Shown: positions 50,733 through 60,041, counted from the first letter of the stretch. The stretch is DNA of 64,000 nt from an uncultured Porphyromonadaceae bacterium (GCA_902495245.1 CABUWI010000004.1:62001-126000); one strand, 5' to 3'. Numbers and translations are program-made. Notes: a model not told the origin generated them from the sequence alone.

Positions 50733-51823
50733 ACTTCTACGAGTCAACACTTGACCAACTGCGCCACGAAGCCAATTTCCGGGTCATACCGCCCGACTCG
50801 GCCGGCGAGGCCACTGTAGACCTCTCGGGCAACGACTATCTCGCCATCGCCGCCGACGCGGCGATGAAAAACGACTTCTTCAACTCTCTCGGAGCGGAGA
50901 TTCCGCCGCTAAGCGCGTCGGCCTCGCGCCTGCTCGCCGCCGGACAGAAGGAGTTTGAGACGCTTGAACACACGCTGGCCGACCTCTACGGCGCCCCGGC
51001 TCTGCTGTTCAACTCGGGCTATCACGCCAACTCGGGCGCAATTGCCGCCCTGGCCAAGGGGCGCACGCTCATCGTGGCCGACAAGCTGGTCCACGCAAGC
51101 ATAATCGACGGCATGATGCTGTCAAAAGCGCAGTTCGAGCGTTTCCGCCATAACGACACGACCCACCTGCGCAAAATTCTCGACAGACGCGCCTCCGAAT
51201 TCGACCGCGTGCTTATTGTGTGCGAATCGGTCTACTCTATGGACGGCGACACCGCTCCGCTCGACGAAATCATCGAGGCCAAGACTCCGAATTCGCTGCT
51301 CTATGTCGACGAGGCTCACGCTTTCGGTGTGTGCGGCCGCGACGGACTGGGCCTGACGGCCGACAGGCCCGAAGTCGACATCACGGTCGGCACTTTGGGC
51401 AAGGCGGCCGGTTCGGTCGGCGCATTCGCCATCTGCCGCCGCAGTGAGTTGCGCGACTATCTGATAAACACCGCCCGCTCGCTGATATTCTCAACTGCCA
51501 TTCCGCCGCTCAGCTGCGCCTGGAGCCGCTATGTCGTCGAGCGCATTCCGTCGATGGACGACCGCCGCAAACGGCTGCGCGAACTCAGCTGCACGCTGGC
51601 CGACATTCTCGGCACGCCGCAGCCGAGCCACATTCAGCCGCTCATCGTCGGCTCAAGCGCCGCAGCCATAGCCATGTCCGACCGCCTGCGCCGCAACGGG
51701 TTCAAGGTGCTCCCAATTCGCACCCCCACCGTTCCGCCCGGCACCGAGCGTCTGCGTTTCAGCCTCTCGGCCGACCTCACCCCCGACCGACTAAAAACCC
51801 TGGCCGACGCCCTGAAGCAATGA
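50729..51823 (+). CDS. bioF: 8-amino-7-oxononanoate synthase
   Basis: PLP enzyme condensing pimeloyl-ACP with alanine, 364 residues. Pattern: LSGNDYLAIAADAAMK at the N-terminus, NSGYHANSGAIAALAKGRTL, DEAHAFGVCGRDGLG and the PLP Lys in VGTLGKAAGSVGAFAICRRS. The related enzymes Kbl and serine palmitoyltransferase share this fold, but the operon settles the role. ATGA overlaps on both sides. Confidence 0.94.
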   Translation: MNFYESTLDQLRHEANFRVIPPDSAGEATVDLSGNDYLAIAADAAMKNDFFNSLGAEIPPLSASASRLLAAGQKEFETLEHTLADLYGAPALLFNSGYHANSGAIAALAKGRTLIVADKLVHASIIDGMMLSKAQFERFRHNDTTHLRKILDRRASEFDRVLIVCESVYSMDGDTAPLDEIIEAKTPNSLLYVDEAHAFGVCGRDGLGLTADRPEVDITVGTLGKAAGSVGAFAICRRSELRDYLINTARSLIFSTAIPPLSCAWSRYVVERIPSMDDRRKRLRELSCTLADILGTPQPSHIQPLIVGSSAAAIAMSDRLRRNGFKVLPIRTPTVPPGTERLRFSLSADLTPDRLKTLADALKQ

Positions 51824-53130
51824 ATCTGACCTACCTGCAAAAAAACGGAGCGCCTCAGCTGCTGCTCATCTATGCCGGCTGGTCTACTGACCCAGAGGCG
51901 TTTGAAAAGATTGTCTGCCCGGGCTATGATATAGCCGTGGCGTGGGATTATTCATCGCTTCAGCCGGTGGCCGACGCCGATGGCTACGACGAGGTCGTGG
52001 TCATCGCCTGGTCGCTCGGAGTGCTTGCGGCCGAACTGACGGCCGGCTCATTGCCGCTGACGCTCACCGTGGCCGTCAACGGCACTCCTGAGCCGGCCGA
52101 CGACGAAAAAGGCATTCCGCTGCTGATTTTCCGCCGGACGGCCGAGGAACTGACCGAACGGTCGCTTGCAAAATTCCGCCTGCGCATGGGCGCGCCCGAC
52201 ATGGCGCGCGGCGCGCGCTCAATTGCTTCGCTCCGCGACGAGCTGCTCGGCTTCATCGGTCGCCGCTCCGACGGCCGCTTCCGCTGGGACCGTGCCGTAA
52301 TCAGCCGCGGCGACCGAATCTTTCCGCCCGCCAATCAGGAGGCGGCCTGGCTGGGCAAAGCTGAAATCACAATGATTGATGGCCCTCACACGCCCGACTT
52401 TCAGAGCATTGTCGATGCGTTCGTCATCAACAAGTCTCTGGTCGGAGCGCGCTTCGCCAAGGGGCGCGACAGCTATGACGGCGAGGCCGACGTGCAGCAC
52501 CGCATCGCCGACCGGCTTTTCTCTCTCTGGCAGAAACACGGGGTTACGCCCTACGGCCACATTCTTGAAATCGGCGTCGGCAACGGCTATTTCACATCGC
52601 TCTATGCGCCGAAAACCCGCGCCGCGATTACCCTGTGGGACATCGCGCCGACTTCGGCCGAGAACGTTGTGCGCGCCGACGCCGAGCAGTCGCTGCCCAA
52701 GGTGGCCGACGCAAGACTCGACGCAATTGCCTCGGCCTCGACAATGCAATGGTTTAACTCGGCGGCGGCCTTTTTGCGCCAATGCGCGCGGACGTTGCGC
52801 CCCGGAGGTCTTGCCGTGCTCTCGACCTTCGGCCCCGACACCTTCCGCCAGCTCACAGAGGCCGGCGCCGTGCCCCTGCCCTATCTGAGCGTCGCGTCGC
52901 TGCGGCGAATCATGCCCCCTGAGCTTGAAATTCTCGAAATGCTCGACGGCAAGATTCAAAAAGTTTTTGACTCGCCGGTCGACGTCATCAGGCACCTTAA
53001 AGCCACCGGCGTCAACGCCCGGCCAGTCCGACGTCCGCTCAGACAGATACTCGACGACTACCCGCGCCGCCCCGACGGCCGTTGCGGACTGACATATCAA
53101 CCGATTTACATGATTCTGAAACGAAAATGA
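51820..53130 (+). CDS. Fused BioG-BioC: pimeloyl-ACP esterase and malonyl-ACP methyltransferase
   Basis: 436 residues, two enzymes in one chain. Residues 1-210 are BioG (DUF452 alpha/beta hydrolase): YAGWSTDPEAFEKI, the nucleophile elbow VIAWSLGVLAAEL and a late His in DGPHTPDF. Residues of about 215-436 are BioC, a SAM methyltransferase: QHRIADRLFSLW, motif I LEIGVGNGYFTSLY, DAIASASTMQWF and LRPGGLAVLSTFGPDTFRQL. Together they open and close the disguised fatty-acid route that makes the pimeloyl chain: BioC methylates malonyl-ACP and BioG removes the methyl ester. Confidence 0.92.
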   Translation: MNLTYLQKNGAPQLLLIYAGWSTDPEAFEKIVCPGYDIAVAWDYSSLQPVADADGYDEVVVIAWSLGVLAAELTAGSLPLTLTVAVNGTPEPADDEKGIPLLIFRRTAEELTERSLAKFRLRMGAPDMARGARSIASLRDELLGFIGRRSDGRFRWDRAVISRGDRIFPPANQEAAWLGKAEITMIDGPHTPDFQSIVDAFVINKSLVGARFAKGRDSYDGEADVQHRIADRLFSLWQKHGVTPYGHILEIGVGNGYFTSLYAPKTRAAITLWDIAPTSAENVVRADAEQSLPKVADARLDAIASASTMQWFNSAAAFLRQCARTLRPGGLAVLSTFGPDTFRQLTEAGAVPLPYLSVASLRRIMPPELEILEMLDGKIQKVFDSPVDVIRHLKATGVNARPVRRPLRQILDDYPRRPDGRCGLTYQPIYMILKRK

Positions 53131-53765
53131 ACAACGTTATATTCGTCAGTGGCATTCACACCGATGCCGGCAAAAGTTACGCCACCGGCTGGCTGGCAAA
53201 AAAATATCAGGACGAGGGCAAGCGCGTGGCCACTCTGAAGTTCATTCAGACGGGCAACACAGGCCGCTCGGAAGATATCGACGTTCACCGCCGAATAATG
53301 GGCCGTACTCTCCCCGAGGACGCCGAGGGCCTGACCGCGCCGCAAATCTTCACGTACCCCTGCTCCCCTCAGCTCGCCGCCGAGATTGACGGCCGCGAAA
53401 TCGACTTCAACGCAATCGACTCGGCCATAGCCACTCTGTCCGAGCGCTATGACCTCGTGCTCGTCGAGGGCGCAGGCGGCCTGATGGTGCCGCTCACCGA
53501 CGATTTCTGGACAATTGACTACATCGCCTCGCGCTCCCTGCCGCTGGTTCTCGTAACCAACGGTTCGCTGGGGTCGATAAACCACACCCTGCTGAGTTTT
53601 GAGGCCGTTGAACGCCGCGCAATCGAACTGCGCGCCGTGGTCTACAATCAGTTTTTCGACAGTAAGGACGAGAAAATTGCCGCCGACACAACGGGCTTCA
53701 TCAGGCGCTATCTCATGCGCCGCCACCCGTCTACACCCCTGCTGTTCTGTCCGGCAATCAGTTAA
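53127..53765 (+). CDS. bioD: Dethiobiotin synthetase
   Basis: Closes the ureido ring of dethiobiotin using CO2 and ATP. 212 residues from ATG 53127 (MNNVIFVSGIHTDAGKSYAT), which overlaps the bioC stop as ATGA. The P-loop is GIHTDAGKS; VEGAGGLMVPLTDDF and VLVTNGSLGSINHTLLS are typical. Last gene of the bio run; bioB is not in the window. Converges with dnaA with an 8-base overlap. Confidence 0.95.
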   Translation: MNNVIFVSGIHTDAGKSYATGWLAKKYQDEGKRVATLKFIQTGNTGRSEDIDVHRRIMGRTLPEDAEGLTAPQIFTYPCSPQLAAEIDGREIDFNAIDSAIATLSERYDLVLVEGAGGLMVPLTDDFWTIDYIASRSLPLVLVTNGSLGSINHTLLSFEAVERRAIELRAVVYNQFFDSKDEKIAADTTGFIRRYLMRRHPSTPLLFCPAIS

Positions 53766-55146
53766 CCGAGAGCGCCGACTCGATTTCGCAGAGGTCGGCG
53801 CGCAGCTGCGCCTCGGTGGCGAGTCGGTTCTCGATGTTGCGCACGGCGTGGAGCACGGTCGAATGGTCGCGGCTCAGCCGTGCGCCGATGGCCGTCAGGG
53901 GCAGCGACGTGTGCTTCTTGGTCATGTACATGACCAGCTGACGCGCATCGTTGATTTCGCGCTTGCGGCTGCGCGTAAACAGTTCGTCGGGGTCAATCTT
54001 GTAGAACGTGCTCACGCGGTCGGCAATCATCTCGAAGTTCACCGTATGGCGCCGAATCTTCACGAAGTTGGCCACTACCTCGCGCGCCAGCTCGATGTCA
54101 ATCGGGCAGTTGCGCACCGTGGCGTGCGTCAGCAGCGAAACCATGATGCCTTCAAGCTCTCTGAAGCTGTCTGTTACGTTCTCAGCTATATAGACCAGCA
54201 CGTCGTCAGGCAGCGACACGCCTTCAGCCTCGGCCTTGCGGGTAAGCACCTTGACACGCATGTCATAGTCGGGGCGGAAGAGTTCGCAGGTCATGCCCCA
54301 CTTGAAGCGCGACAGCAGGCGCTCTTCCATATTGTCCATCTCCGACGGGCGCACGTCGCTGGTCATGATCAGCTGCTTCGAGTTGAGATGCAGATGATTG
54401 AAAATGTGGAAAAATGTGCGCTGAGTGCCGGGCTTGCCGATGAAATCCTGAATATCGTCGATTATCAAAGTGTCGATGCCTTGATAAAAAGCGATGAAGT
54501 CATTGATTTTGCCCCGGGCGTTGGCCGCCGTATACTGGCTCTCGAAAAGGCGTGCCGTTACGTAAAGCACACGCGAGGCCGGCGCCGTCTCCTTGATACC
54601 GATGCCTATGGCCTGGGCCAGATGCGTCTTCCCCACTCCGGGAGGGCCGAAAACAAACAGGGGGTTATAGGTCTGCTTCGACGGGTTCTTGCATATTGCG
54701 CGGCCAATGGTGTCGGCCAGGCGGTTGCACTCGCCCGTGCAGAAGTTTTCAAAGTTATAGCGCGGGTTGAGCTGCGAGTCAATCTCGTCGTTGTTCTTGG
54801 CGACAAACGGATTGGCGGCATTTGCGCGATTGCCCACGGCGGTAGAGCCGTTGGTCTCCGACACGGCCACCTCCGTGTCGCTCTGACCGCGAACAACCTG
54901 ATAATGGTAATAAACATTCACCTTTGCGCCATAAACATGACGCAGCACTTTGCGAAGCAGGTCGAGAAACTCCCGCTCGATATGCTCTTTGAACGCTGAC
55001 GACGGGACGATAAGACGCAAGACGCCGTCGTCCGTGTACGAGCGGAACGCAATCGGCTCGAACCACGATTCGTACTGCTCCTGCAACAGATTGTCGCGGA
55101 ACATGCGCTTGCATTTTTCCCATTTTTCCCTGGGGGTTAGTTCCAT
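53758..55146 (-). CDS. dnaA: Chromosomal replication initiator protein DnaA
   Basis: 462 residues with all four domains. Domain I (WEKCKRMFRDNLLQEQYESW), Walker A FGPPGVGKTHLAQAIG, Walker B LIIDDIQDFIGK, sensor/box VII region SRFKWGMTCELFRPD, and domain IV with the DnaA signature SRDHSTVLHAVRNIE. dnaN, gidA or rpmH, frequent neighbours near origins, are absent. The upstream 318 bases are AT-rich with several dyads. Confidence 0.97.
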   Translation of the reverse strand: MELTPREKWEKCKRMFRDNLLQEQYESWFEPIAFRSYTDDGVLRLIVPSSAFKEHIEREFLDLLRKVLRHVYGAKVNVYYHYQVVRGQSDTEVAVSETNGSTAVGNRANAANPFVAKNNDEIDSQLNPRYNFENFCTGECNRLADTIGRAICKNPSKQTYNPLFVFGPPGVGKTHLAQAIGIGIKETAPASRVLYVTARLFESQYTAANARGKINDFIAFYQGIDTLIIDDIQDFIGKPGTQRTFFHIFNHLHLNSKQLIMTSDVRPSEMDNMEERLLSRFKWGMTCELFRPDYDMRVKVLTRKAEAEGVSLPDDVLVYIAENVTDSFRELEGIMVSLLTHATVRNCPIDIELAREVVANFVKIRRHTVNFEMIADRVSTFYKIDPDELFTRSRKREINDARQLVMYMTKKHTSLPLTAIGARLSRDHSTVLHAVRNIENRLATEAQLRADLCEIESALSVN

Positions 55147-55399
55147 GATTAAGGTGTGATGTTTATTATTGGTGGCTGTTATTTTACACTACAAATTACG
55201 CCATAATATTCATAAAAAAAAAGCACGAAATAATTTGTTTTTTTGATATAATAGGCAAGATGCCTGTTAATCAACATATTAGCACCAACCCGAAATTACA
55301 TGCTCCTATTCCCCTATAATTCAGACTGTTGGCTATGGGCGCCGTGTGGAACACTCGCCCCACGCCATCTCCCCAACCGCTATTTATCGCTTAAAAGCG

Positions 55400-55431
55400 G
55401 GCCGCGCGGTGCTGTTCCACACCGCGCGGCC
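55400..55431 (-). terminator. GC-rich hairpin after the Mce gene
   Basis: GGCCGCGCGGTG (55400-55411) and CACCGCGCGGCC (55420-55431) form a perfect 12-bp stem with an 8-base loop, 34 bases beyond the Mce stop. On the minus strand it is followed by CGCTTTTAAGCG rather than a T-run, so terminator function is only likely. Confidence 0.5.
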
Positions 55432-55450
55432 AAATTTAGACTGAGTCTAA
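55431..55450 (-). promoter_or_regulatory. Palindrome overlapping a possible -7 box, upstream of dnaA
   Basis: TTAGACT-G-AGTCTAA at 55436-55450 is a perfect dyad. On the minus strand it overlaps TAAATTTG (55431-55438), a -7 box match. The nearest minus-strand gene is dnaA, about 290 bases downstream. It could equally be part of the Mce 3' end. Confidence 0.35.
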
Positions 55451-55464
55451 CAAGTGCGATTTTT

Positions 55465-56361
55465 TCAGAACACGCTGAACTTCAGATATCGCTTCGGGCG
55501 CGCCTTGACATCCGTAATCAGCGAGTCGAGACTGGCCACGGTGTTGTTCAGGCTGTTGTACAGACCGGGGTCGTTGACCAGCATGCCGAGCGACGAATCA
55601 GTTGTCTGCAGCTTTTCGGTTATCTGCTTCAGATTGTCGGTCAGCGCCACGACGTTGGCCATCGTGCTGTCAAGCGGCAGCCCCTTCAGTTCCGTGCTGA
55701 GCGAGTCGAGGCTCTGCGACATGTGGTTGAGGTTCGAGGCCACCACCGCGGCATTGTCCATCACTCCGGGCAGCGGACGCGTTGCCTTCGCGATATTGGC
55801 CGACATGACGTTGAGGTCGGCCGTAATGGCGTCGAGGCGCTTGACGGCGGCGGCAAGCGCCGGGTCGCTGACAACGTTGGTAACCGCAACGAGCAGCGAG
55901 TCGATTTTAGGCATCATGCCTACTATGCCCGGCATCAGTTCGCCGCTGACATTGTCCATCAGTCCTGAATTCTGACGCGAGGTCAGGGTCGTGCCCTTTG
56001 GCAGATATTTGTCGGTGAGGGGAATTTCAAGAGTAATCGAGGCCGTGCCGAGCAGGTCCGTGCCGAGAACGGCAACCGTGCCTTCGGTAATTTTCAGGTC
56101 GCTGTCAAGTGCGAGTTCCACGCGCACGTGGCCCGGGTCGTCATACATATATTTCATTTCGCGAACCTGCCCCACCTTGAAGCCGTTGGCCGTTACGGGC
56201 GCCGATACGGCCAGACCGGTTACGTTGTCATAGACGGCAAAATAGTAATTGGCCGAATGAAACAGGTTGATTCCTTTCAGATAGTTTATACCGAACACGA
56301 GAATGGCAAGTGCTATGACTGCCGAAACGCCGATGGCTATGAGTTTGCGATTTTTCTGCAT
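55465..56361 (-). CDS. MlaD/Mce-domain lipid transport protein
   Basis: 298 residues with one N-terminal transmembrane helix (LIAIGVSAVIALAILVFGIN) and an Mce domain (YFAVYDNVTGLAVSAPVTAN, GFKVGQVREMKY, GTDLLGTASITLEIPL). The C-terminal half is a long helix rich in Asn, Leu and Ser, as in MlaD-type substrate-binding proteins that carry phospholipids across the periplasm. No MlaE permease or MlaF ATPase gene is adjacent. It follows the amidase gene by 20 bases and is probably co-transcribed with it. Confidence 0.87.
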   Translation of the reverse strand: MQKNRKLIAIGVSAVIALAILVFGINYLKGINLFHSANYYFAVYDNVTGLAVSAPVTANGFKVGQVREMKYMYDDPGHVRVELALDSDLKITEGTVAVLGTDLLGTASITLEIPLTDKYLPKGTTLTSRQNSGLMDNVSGELMPGIVGMMPKIDSLLVAVTNVVSDPALAAAVKRLDAITADLNVMSANIAKATRPLPGVMDNAAVVASNLNHMSQSLDSLSTELKGLPLDSTMANVVALTDNLKQITEKLQTTDSSLGMLVNDPGLYNSLNNTVASLDSLITDVKARPKRYLKFSVF

Positions 56362-56381
56362 ATTTATTCTCTAAATAGATT

Positions 56382-57488
56382 TCAGTTGATTCTGTTTCCG
56401 TTTTTCCATTTAATCACGAAGGCCTGACCGAACTTCGGCCGAACATGTTTGGCCGCATAAGCCTCGGCTTCGCTCTCGGTGGCAAAATCGCCGCCGGCGG
56501 TATATTTGTAAAGACCGCCCTGCCGGTATTCTTCTACCCGCTCAAGCCCGCGAAATTCTCGCGAACCCGCTCCGAGCTGACGGTCTACGGCCATGAACTG
56601 CACCCGATAGGTGATTCTGTCGCTGTCAGGCTCTTTGATTTCAGGCGCTTCATTTTCTTCGGGACAAGGGTCGGGCTGTGGCTGAGGCTGACATTCCGGT
56701 TCGGGCGCCGGGGCGTCGTGGCCCGAATATTCAAGAATCGCGTTGGCTATTGCCCGCGCCATCTTTTTCACGCCCTCTTTCGAATTCAGAAACTTTTCCG
56801 ACACCGGATTGCAAATGAAATCAAGCTCCACCAGAACGGCCGGCATGGCCGAGGCGTGCAAAACCCAGAACCCGGCCTGCAAAACTCCGCGATGACGCCT
56901 CCCGGCCGTCGAGCACAGGCGGCTCTCAACCATCTCCGCGAAATGAATGCTGCGGTCAAGGTGTTTGTTCTGCGATAGCTCGAACATGATGTAGCTCTCT
57001 GTAGAATTCGGGTCGAAGCCTTGATATTTCGTCGTATAATCGGCCTCAAGCTCCATCACCGAGTTTTCGCGCTTGGCCACTTCAAGGTTCGATGCCGACC
57101 GGTGAAGCCCCAGGGCATAGACCGAGGCGCCGGCAATGTTCCGGCGGTTCTTGTTGCTCTTGGCCACCGAGTTGACGTGGATTGACACGAACAGGTCGCC
57201 GTGATTGCGGTTGGCTATGTTGGCGCGCTCTTGCAGTTCGATGAAGCGGTCGTCGTCGCGCGTCATGACCGTTTTCAGGTTCTTGTAATCTGCAAGCAGG
57301 TCGCGAACGGCCAGGCCTACATTGAGGTTTATGGTCTTTTCGTTTGTAATCGCGCCCACCGCCCCATAGTCGCGGCCGCCGTGCCCGGGGTCGAGCACAA
57401 CGGTAAACGCCTTCTCTTTGCCGGCAGCCAAAATGCAGACAGGCAGCAAGAAAGCAATCACTATGATTGCGAGTCGCTTGATGACCAT
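56382..57488 (-). CDS. N-acetylmuramoyl-L-alanine amidase with SPOR-like tail
   Basis: Start at ATG 57488 (MVIKRLAIIVIAFLLPVCIL), which gives a signal peptide; the frame opens 30 bases earlier only through a TTG. About 368 residues. The amidase_3 zinc site is visible: VLDPGHGGRDYGAVG, a Glu in the ELQERANIANRN region, VSIHVNS and PAVLVELDFICNP. A proline-rich linker (APAPEPECQPQPQP) leads to a SPOR-like domain (YRVQFMAVDRQLGAG ... GDFATESEAEAYA). It cleaves stem peptides from MurNAc during cell separation. Confidence 0.9.
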   Translation of the reverse strand: MVIKRLAIIVIAFLLPVCILAAGKEKAFTVVLDPGHGGRDYGAVGAITNEKTINLNVGLAVRDLLADYKNLKTVMTRDDDRFIELQERANIANRNHGDLFVSIHVNSVAKSNKNRRNIAGASVYALGLHRSASNLEVAKRENSVMELEADYTTKYQGFDPNSTESYIMFELSQNKHLDRSIHFAEMVESRLCSTAGRRHRGVLQAGFWVLHASAMPAVLVELDFICNPVSEKFLNSKEGVKKMARAIANAILEYSGHDAPAPEPECQPQPQPDPCPEENEAPEIKEPDSDRITYRVQFMAVDRQLGAGSREFRGLERVEEYRQGGLYKYTAGGDFATESEAEAYAAKHVRPKFGQAFVIKWKNGNRIN

Positions 57489-57514
57489 GTTTATAAACTG
57501 TTGAAAAAACTTTG

Positions 57515-57523
57515 GCAAAATTA
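57515..57523 (-). promoter_or_regulatory. -7 box TAATTTTGC for the amidase-Mce pair
   Basis: Exact consensus on the minus strand, 26 bases before ATG 57488. Divergent from the box at 57547. Confidence 0.6.
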
Positions 57524-57546
57524 GTGATTTTTACCCGGTTTGGTGC

Positions 57547-57555
57547 TATCTTTGC
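57547..57555 (+). promoter_or_regulatory. -7 box TATCTTTGC for the GldB-like gene
   Basis: Exact consensus, 28 bases before ATG 57584. Likely drives both this gene and dnaB. Confidence 0.65.
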
Positions 57556-57583
57556 ACTATAATTTATCAACAACGACCTGAAA

Positions 57584-58507
57584 ATGCCAAGAATACTTAC
57601 AATTTTACCACTTTTGGCGCTGCTCCTGTCGGCTTGTACGGGCGATGCCCGCCGTCCCGTCGGGCGTCTTGACCTCGCCGTGGCCGACCCCACCACGCCC
57701 CTCGACGCCGATTTCGGCGAGGCGTTTGCCGACTGGCAGCAGATAATCGGGTTCAGCGGCTCGCGGGCAGACTATGCCGCCCTGCCGGCCGTGCGCGCCT
57801 TCGAGCCGCTGGTGCGCGACGGATTGACGTCGCTCGACTCGGTCGAACGGGTGCTCGGCACGGCCCTGGCCGACTTTCCCGACGCGCGTCTCTATGCCGT
57901 CATCAGCCCGTTCAACCAGACGGTCGTTACCCACCCCGACGGCCGCGTGTTCATAGCGCTCAATCACTATCTGGGCAGCGACAGCGAGGCATACGAAGGC
58001 TTCCCCGACTATCTGCGCCGGCTCAAGACGCCCGCCCGTCTTCCCGTCGACGTGGTGGAGGCCGTAGTGGCCGCCTCGGTCGACGTACGCCCCGCCCCCG
58101 ACGCCCCGCTGGTCAGCCGCCTGCTCTATCGCGGCGCGATTCTCGACGCCGCCTCGCGCGCCCTCGGCCCCGGGACGTCCGACGCCGTCCTGCTCGGCAT
58201 GACTCCCGACGAGCTTGAGTGGTGCCGCGCCAACGAGGCGCGCATCTGGCAGACGCTCATCGAGCGCAAGCTGCTCTACTCTGCCGACCCGGCCGAGACC
58301 GAGCGCCTGATGCGCCCCGCGCCCCGCGCCTCTCTCATCAATCCCGACGCGCCCGGTGCCACGGCTCTCTACATCGCCCTGCAGCTGGCACGCAGCTACC
58401 GCGACGCAAACCCCGACGAGCCGCTGCTTGAAAACGCCCGATTCAACGACAATCAATCGCTTATAAAATCAAACTATAATCCCGCAAGACGCAATGCCCG
58501 CAGCTGA
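57584..58507 (+). CDS. GldB-like lipoprotein
   Basis: 307 residues. Lipobox LLSAC in the first 18 residues (MPRILTILPLLALLLSACTG). The body matches the GldB-related pattern: VFIALNHYLGSDSEAYEGFP in the middle, LLYRGAILDAASRALGP, then LGMTPDELEWCRANEARIWQ. GldB was found through gliding motility in Flavobacterium, but homologues occur in non-gliding Bacteroidales, where their job is unclear. It overlaps dnaB by 14 bases, so the two are co-transcribed. Confidence 0.8.
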   Translation: MPRILTILPLLALLLSACTGDARRPVGRLDLAVADPTTPLDADFGEAFADWQQIIGFSGSRADYAALPAVRAFEPLVRDGLTSLDSVERVLGTALADFPDARLYAVISPFNQTVVTHPDGRVFIALNHYLGSDSEAYEGFPDYLRRLKTPARLPVDVVEAVVAASVDVRPAPDAPLVSRLLYRGAILDAASRALGPGTSDAVLLGMTPDELEWCRANEARIWQTLIERKLLYSADPAETERLMRPAPRASLINPDAPGATALYIALQLARSYRDANPDEPLLENARFNDNQSLIKSNYNPARRNARS

Positions 58508-60041
58508 ACAAACCTCGCGCAACTACAGAAACAAACCGCAACACCGTCCCGAAATCGACGCCATCGGCCGCATGCCGCCCCACGACAAGGACATCGAAGA
58601 GGCAGTCCTCGGCGCCCTCATGCTCGAAAAAGACGCCTACGCAACCGTTTGCGACATCATCGTGTCGCCGAGCTATTTCTACGAGCCGGCCAATCAGAAG
58701 ATTTTCGAGGCCATTCAGACTCTCGGCGCAATGCAGAAGGGCATCGACATGCTCACGGTTACCGAACAGCTGCGAAGCAACAACACGCTCGACGAGGTCG
58801 GCGGCGCGCCCTTCATCGCGTCGCTCACCGCACGCGTGGCCTCCGCCGCCCACATCGAGTGGCACGCCCGCATTCTCGCCCAGCAATATCTTGGCCGCGA
58901 GCTGATTTCGTTCGGCACAGACCTCGTCAACAAGGCGTTCGACCAGAGCATCGACGTTGACGACGTCCTCCAGGAGGCCGAAGGACATCTGTTTGAAATC
59001 AGCCAGCGAAACGTCAAGAAAGAGGTCGTGCCCATCGAGTCGATTATCACCGAGGCAATCAACACCATTCAGACCGCCTCGACGCGCGAGAGCGGACTAA
59101 GCGGCCTCGCCTCGGGCTATCCCGCGCTCGACAAGATGACCTCCGGCTGGCAGAACTCCGACCTCATCATCATCGCCGCCCGACCCGCAATGGGCAAGAC
59201 CGCCATGGTGCTCTCCATGGCAAAAAACATGGCAGTCAACTTCAACACCAAGGTGGCAATCTTCTCGCTCGAAATGTCGCGCCTGCAGCTCGTCAACCGT
59301 CTGATTCAGAACGTCTGCGAAATCGAAGGCGAAAAAATCAAATCCGGACGCCTAACCGACCGCGAATGGAACCAGCTGCTCTCCCGAATCGGCACGCTGC
59401 AGTCCGCACCCATCTACATCGACGACTCCCCCGGCCTCTCCATTCTCGAACTGCGCACCAAGGCGCGCCGACTTGTGCGCGAAAAGGGAGTCCAGTTCAT
59501 CGTAATCGACTACCTGCAGCTCATGAACGCCTCCGGCATGAAATTCGGCTCGCGCGAACAGGAAGTATCGATGATTTCGCGAAACCTCAAAGAGCTCGCC
59601 AAAGAGCTCAACATTCCGATTGTCGCCCTCTCCCAGCTCAACCGCTCGGTCGAATCGCGCTCCGAAGACAAGCGCCCGCAGCTCAGCGACCTGCGCGAAT
59701 CGGGCGCCATCGAACAGGACGCCGACATTGTCTGCTTTATCCACCGACCCGAATACTACCTCCACGGCGCCTCGCGCGAAGACCACCCCGAACTCCGCGG
59801 CAAGGCGGAATTCATCATTGCCAAACACCGCTCCGGCTCCGTCGGCGACGTCGACCTCCGCTTCCGAGGCCAATACGCACGCTTCGAAAACTGGAACGAC
59901 GTCGACATCATGTACGACCAGTCGTCCGAAGCCTCCGCCATGAACGCCGACTTCGACAACAACGACCCCCTCGGCCAGCCCACCAACCCCCTCCAAGGCG
60001 GCACCGCCGACATCTCCGGCACCGACTCCGCCCCCTTCTGA
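58494..60041 (+). CDS. dnaB: Replicative DNA helicase
   Basis: 515 residues. The N-terminal DnaB domain (MPPHDKDIEEAVLGALMLEK) precedes a RecA-type core: Walker A AARPAMGKTAMVLSMA, VAIFSLEMSRLQLVNRL, Walker B FIVIDYLQLMNASG, and SQLNRSVESRSEDKRPQLSD with LRESGAIEQDADIV. No intein. The tail is acidic and Pro-rich. It converges with parC across a 98-base gap. Confidence 0.97.
   Translation: MPAAEQTSRNYRNKPQHRPEIDAIGRMPPHDKDIEEAVLGALMLEKDAYATVCDIIVSPSYFYEPANQKIFEAIQTLGAMQKGIDMLTVTEQLRSNNTLDEVGGAPFIASLTARVASAAHIEWHARILAQQYLGRELISFGTDLVNKAFDQSIDVDDVLQEAEGHLFEISQRNVKKEVVPIESIITEAINTIQTASTRESGLSGLASGYPALDKMTSGWQNSDLIIIAARPAMGKTAMVLSMAKNMAVNFNTKVAIFSLEMSRLQLVNRLIQNVCEIEGEKIKSGRLTDREWNQLLSRIGTLQSAPIYIDDSPGLSILELRTKARRLVREKGVQFIVIDYLQLMNASGMKFGSREQEVSMISRNLKELAKELNIPIVALSQLNRSVESRSEDKRPQLSDLRESGAIEQDADIVCFIHRPEYYLHGASREDHPELRGKAEFIIAKHRSGSVGDVDLRFRGQYARFENWNDVDIMYDQSSEASAMNADFDNNDPLGQPTNPLQGGTADISGTDSAPF

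Larger units (their letters stand above)
55147..55464. other. Non-coding gap upstream of dnaA with dyads
   Basis: No credible gene. Bases 55147-55300 are AT-rich. GTGTGGAACA (55344-55353) is the exact inverse of TGTTCCACAC (55413-55422), which overlaps the loop and right arm of the 55400-55431 hairpin, so the two stems exclude each other. I looked for DnaA boxes (TTATCCACA and close variants) and found none, so I do not call an origin. Confidence 0.6.

Noticed and set aside
55147..55464. Replication origin next to dnaA
   Set aside because: AT-rich, but no TTATCCACA-type boxes were found and none of the usual origin neighbours is present.
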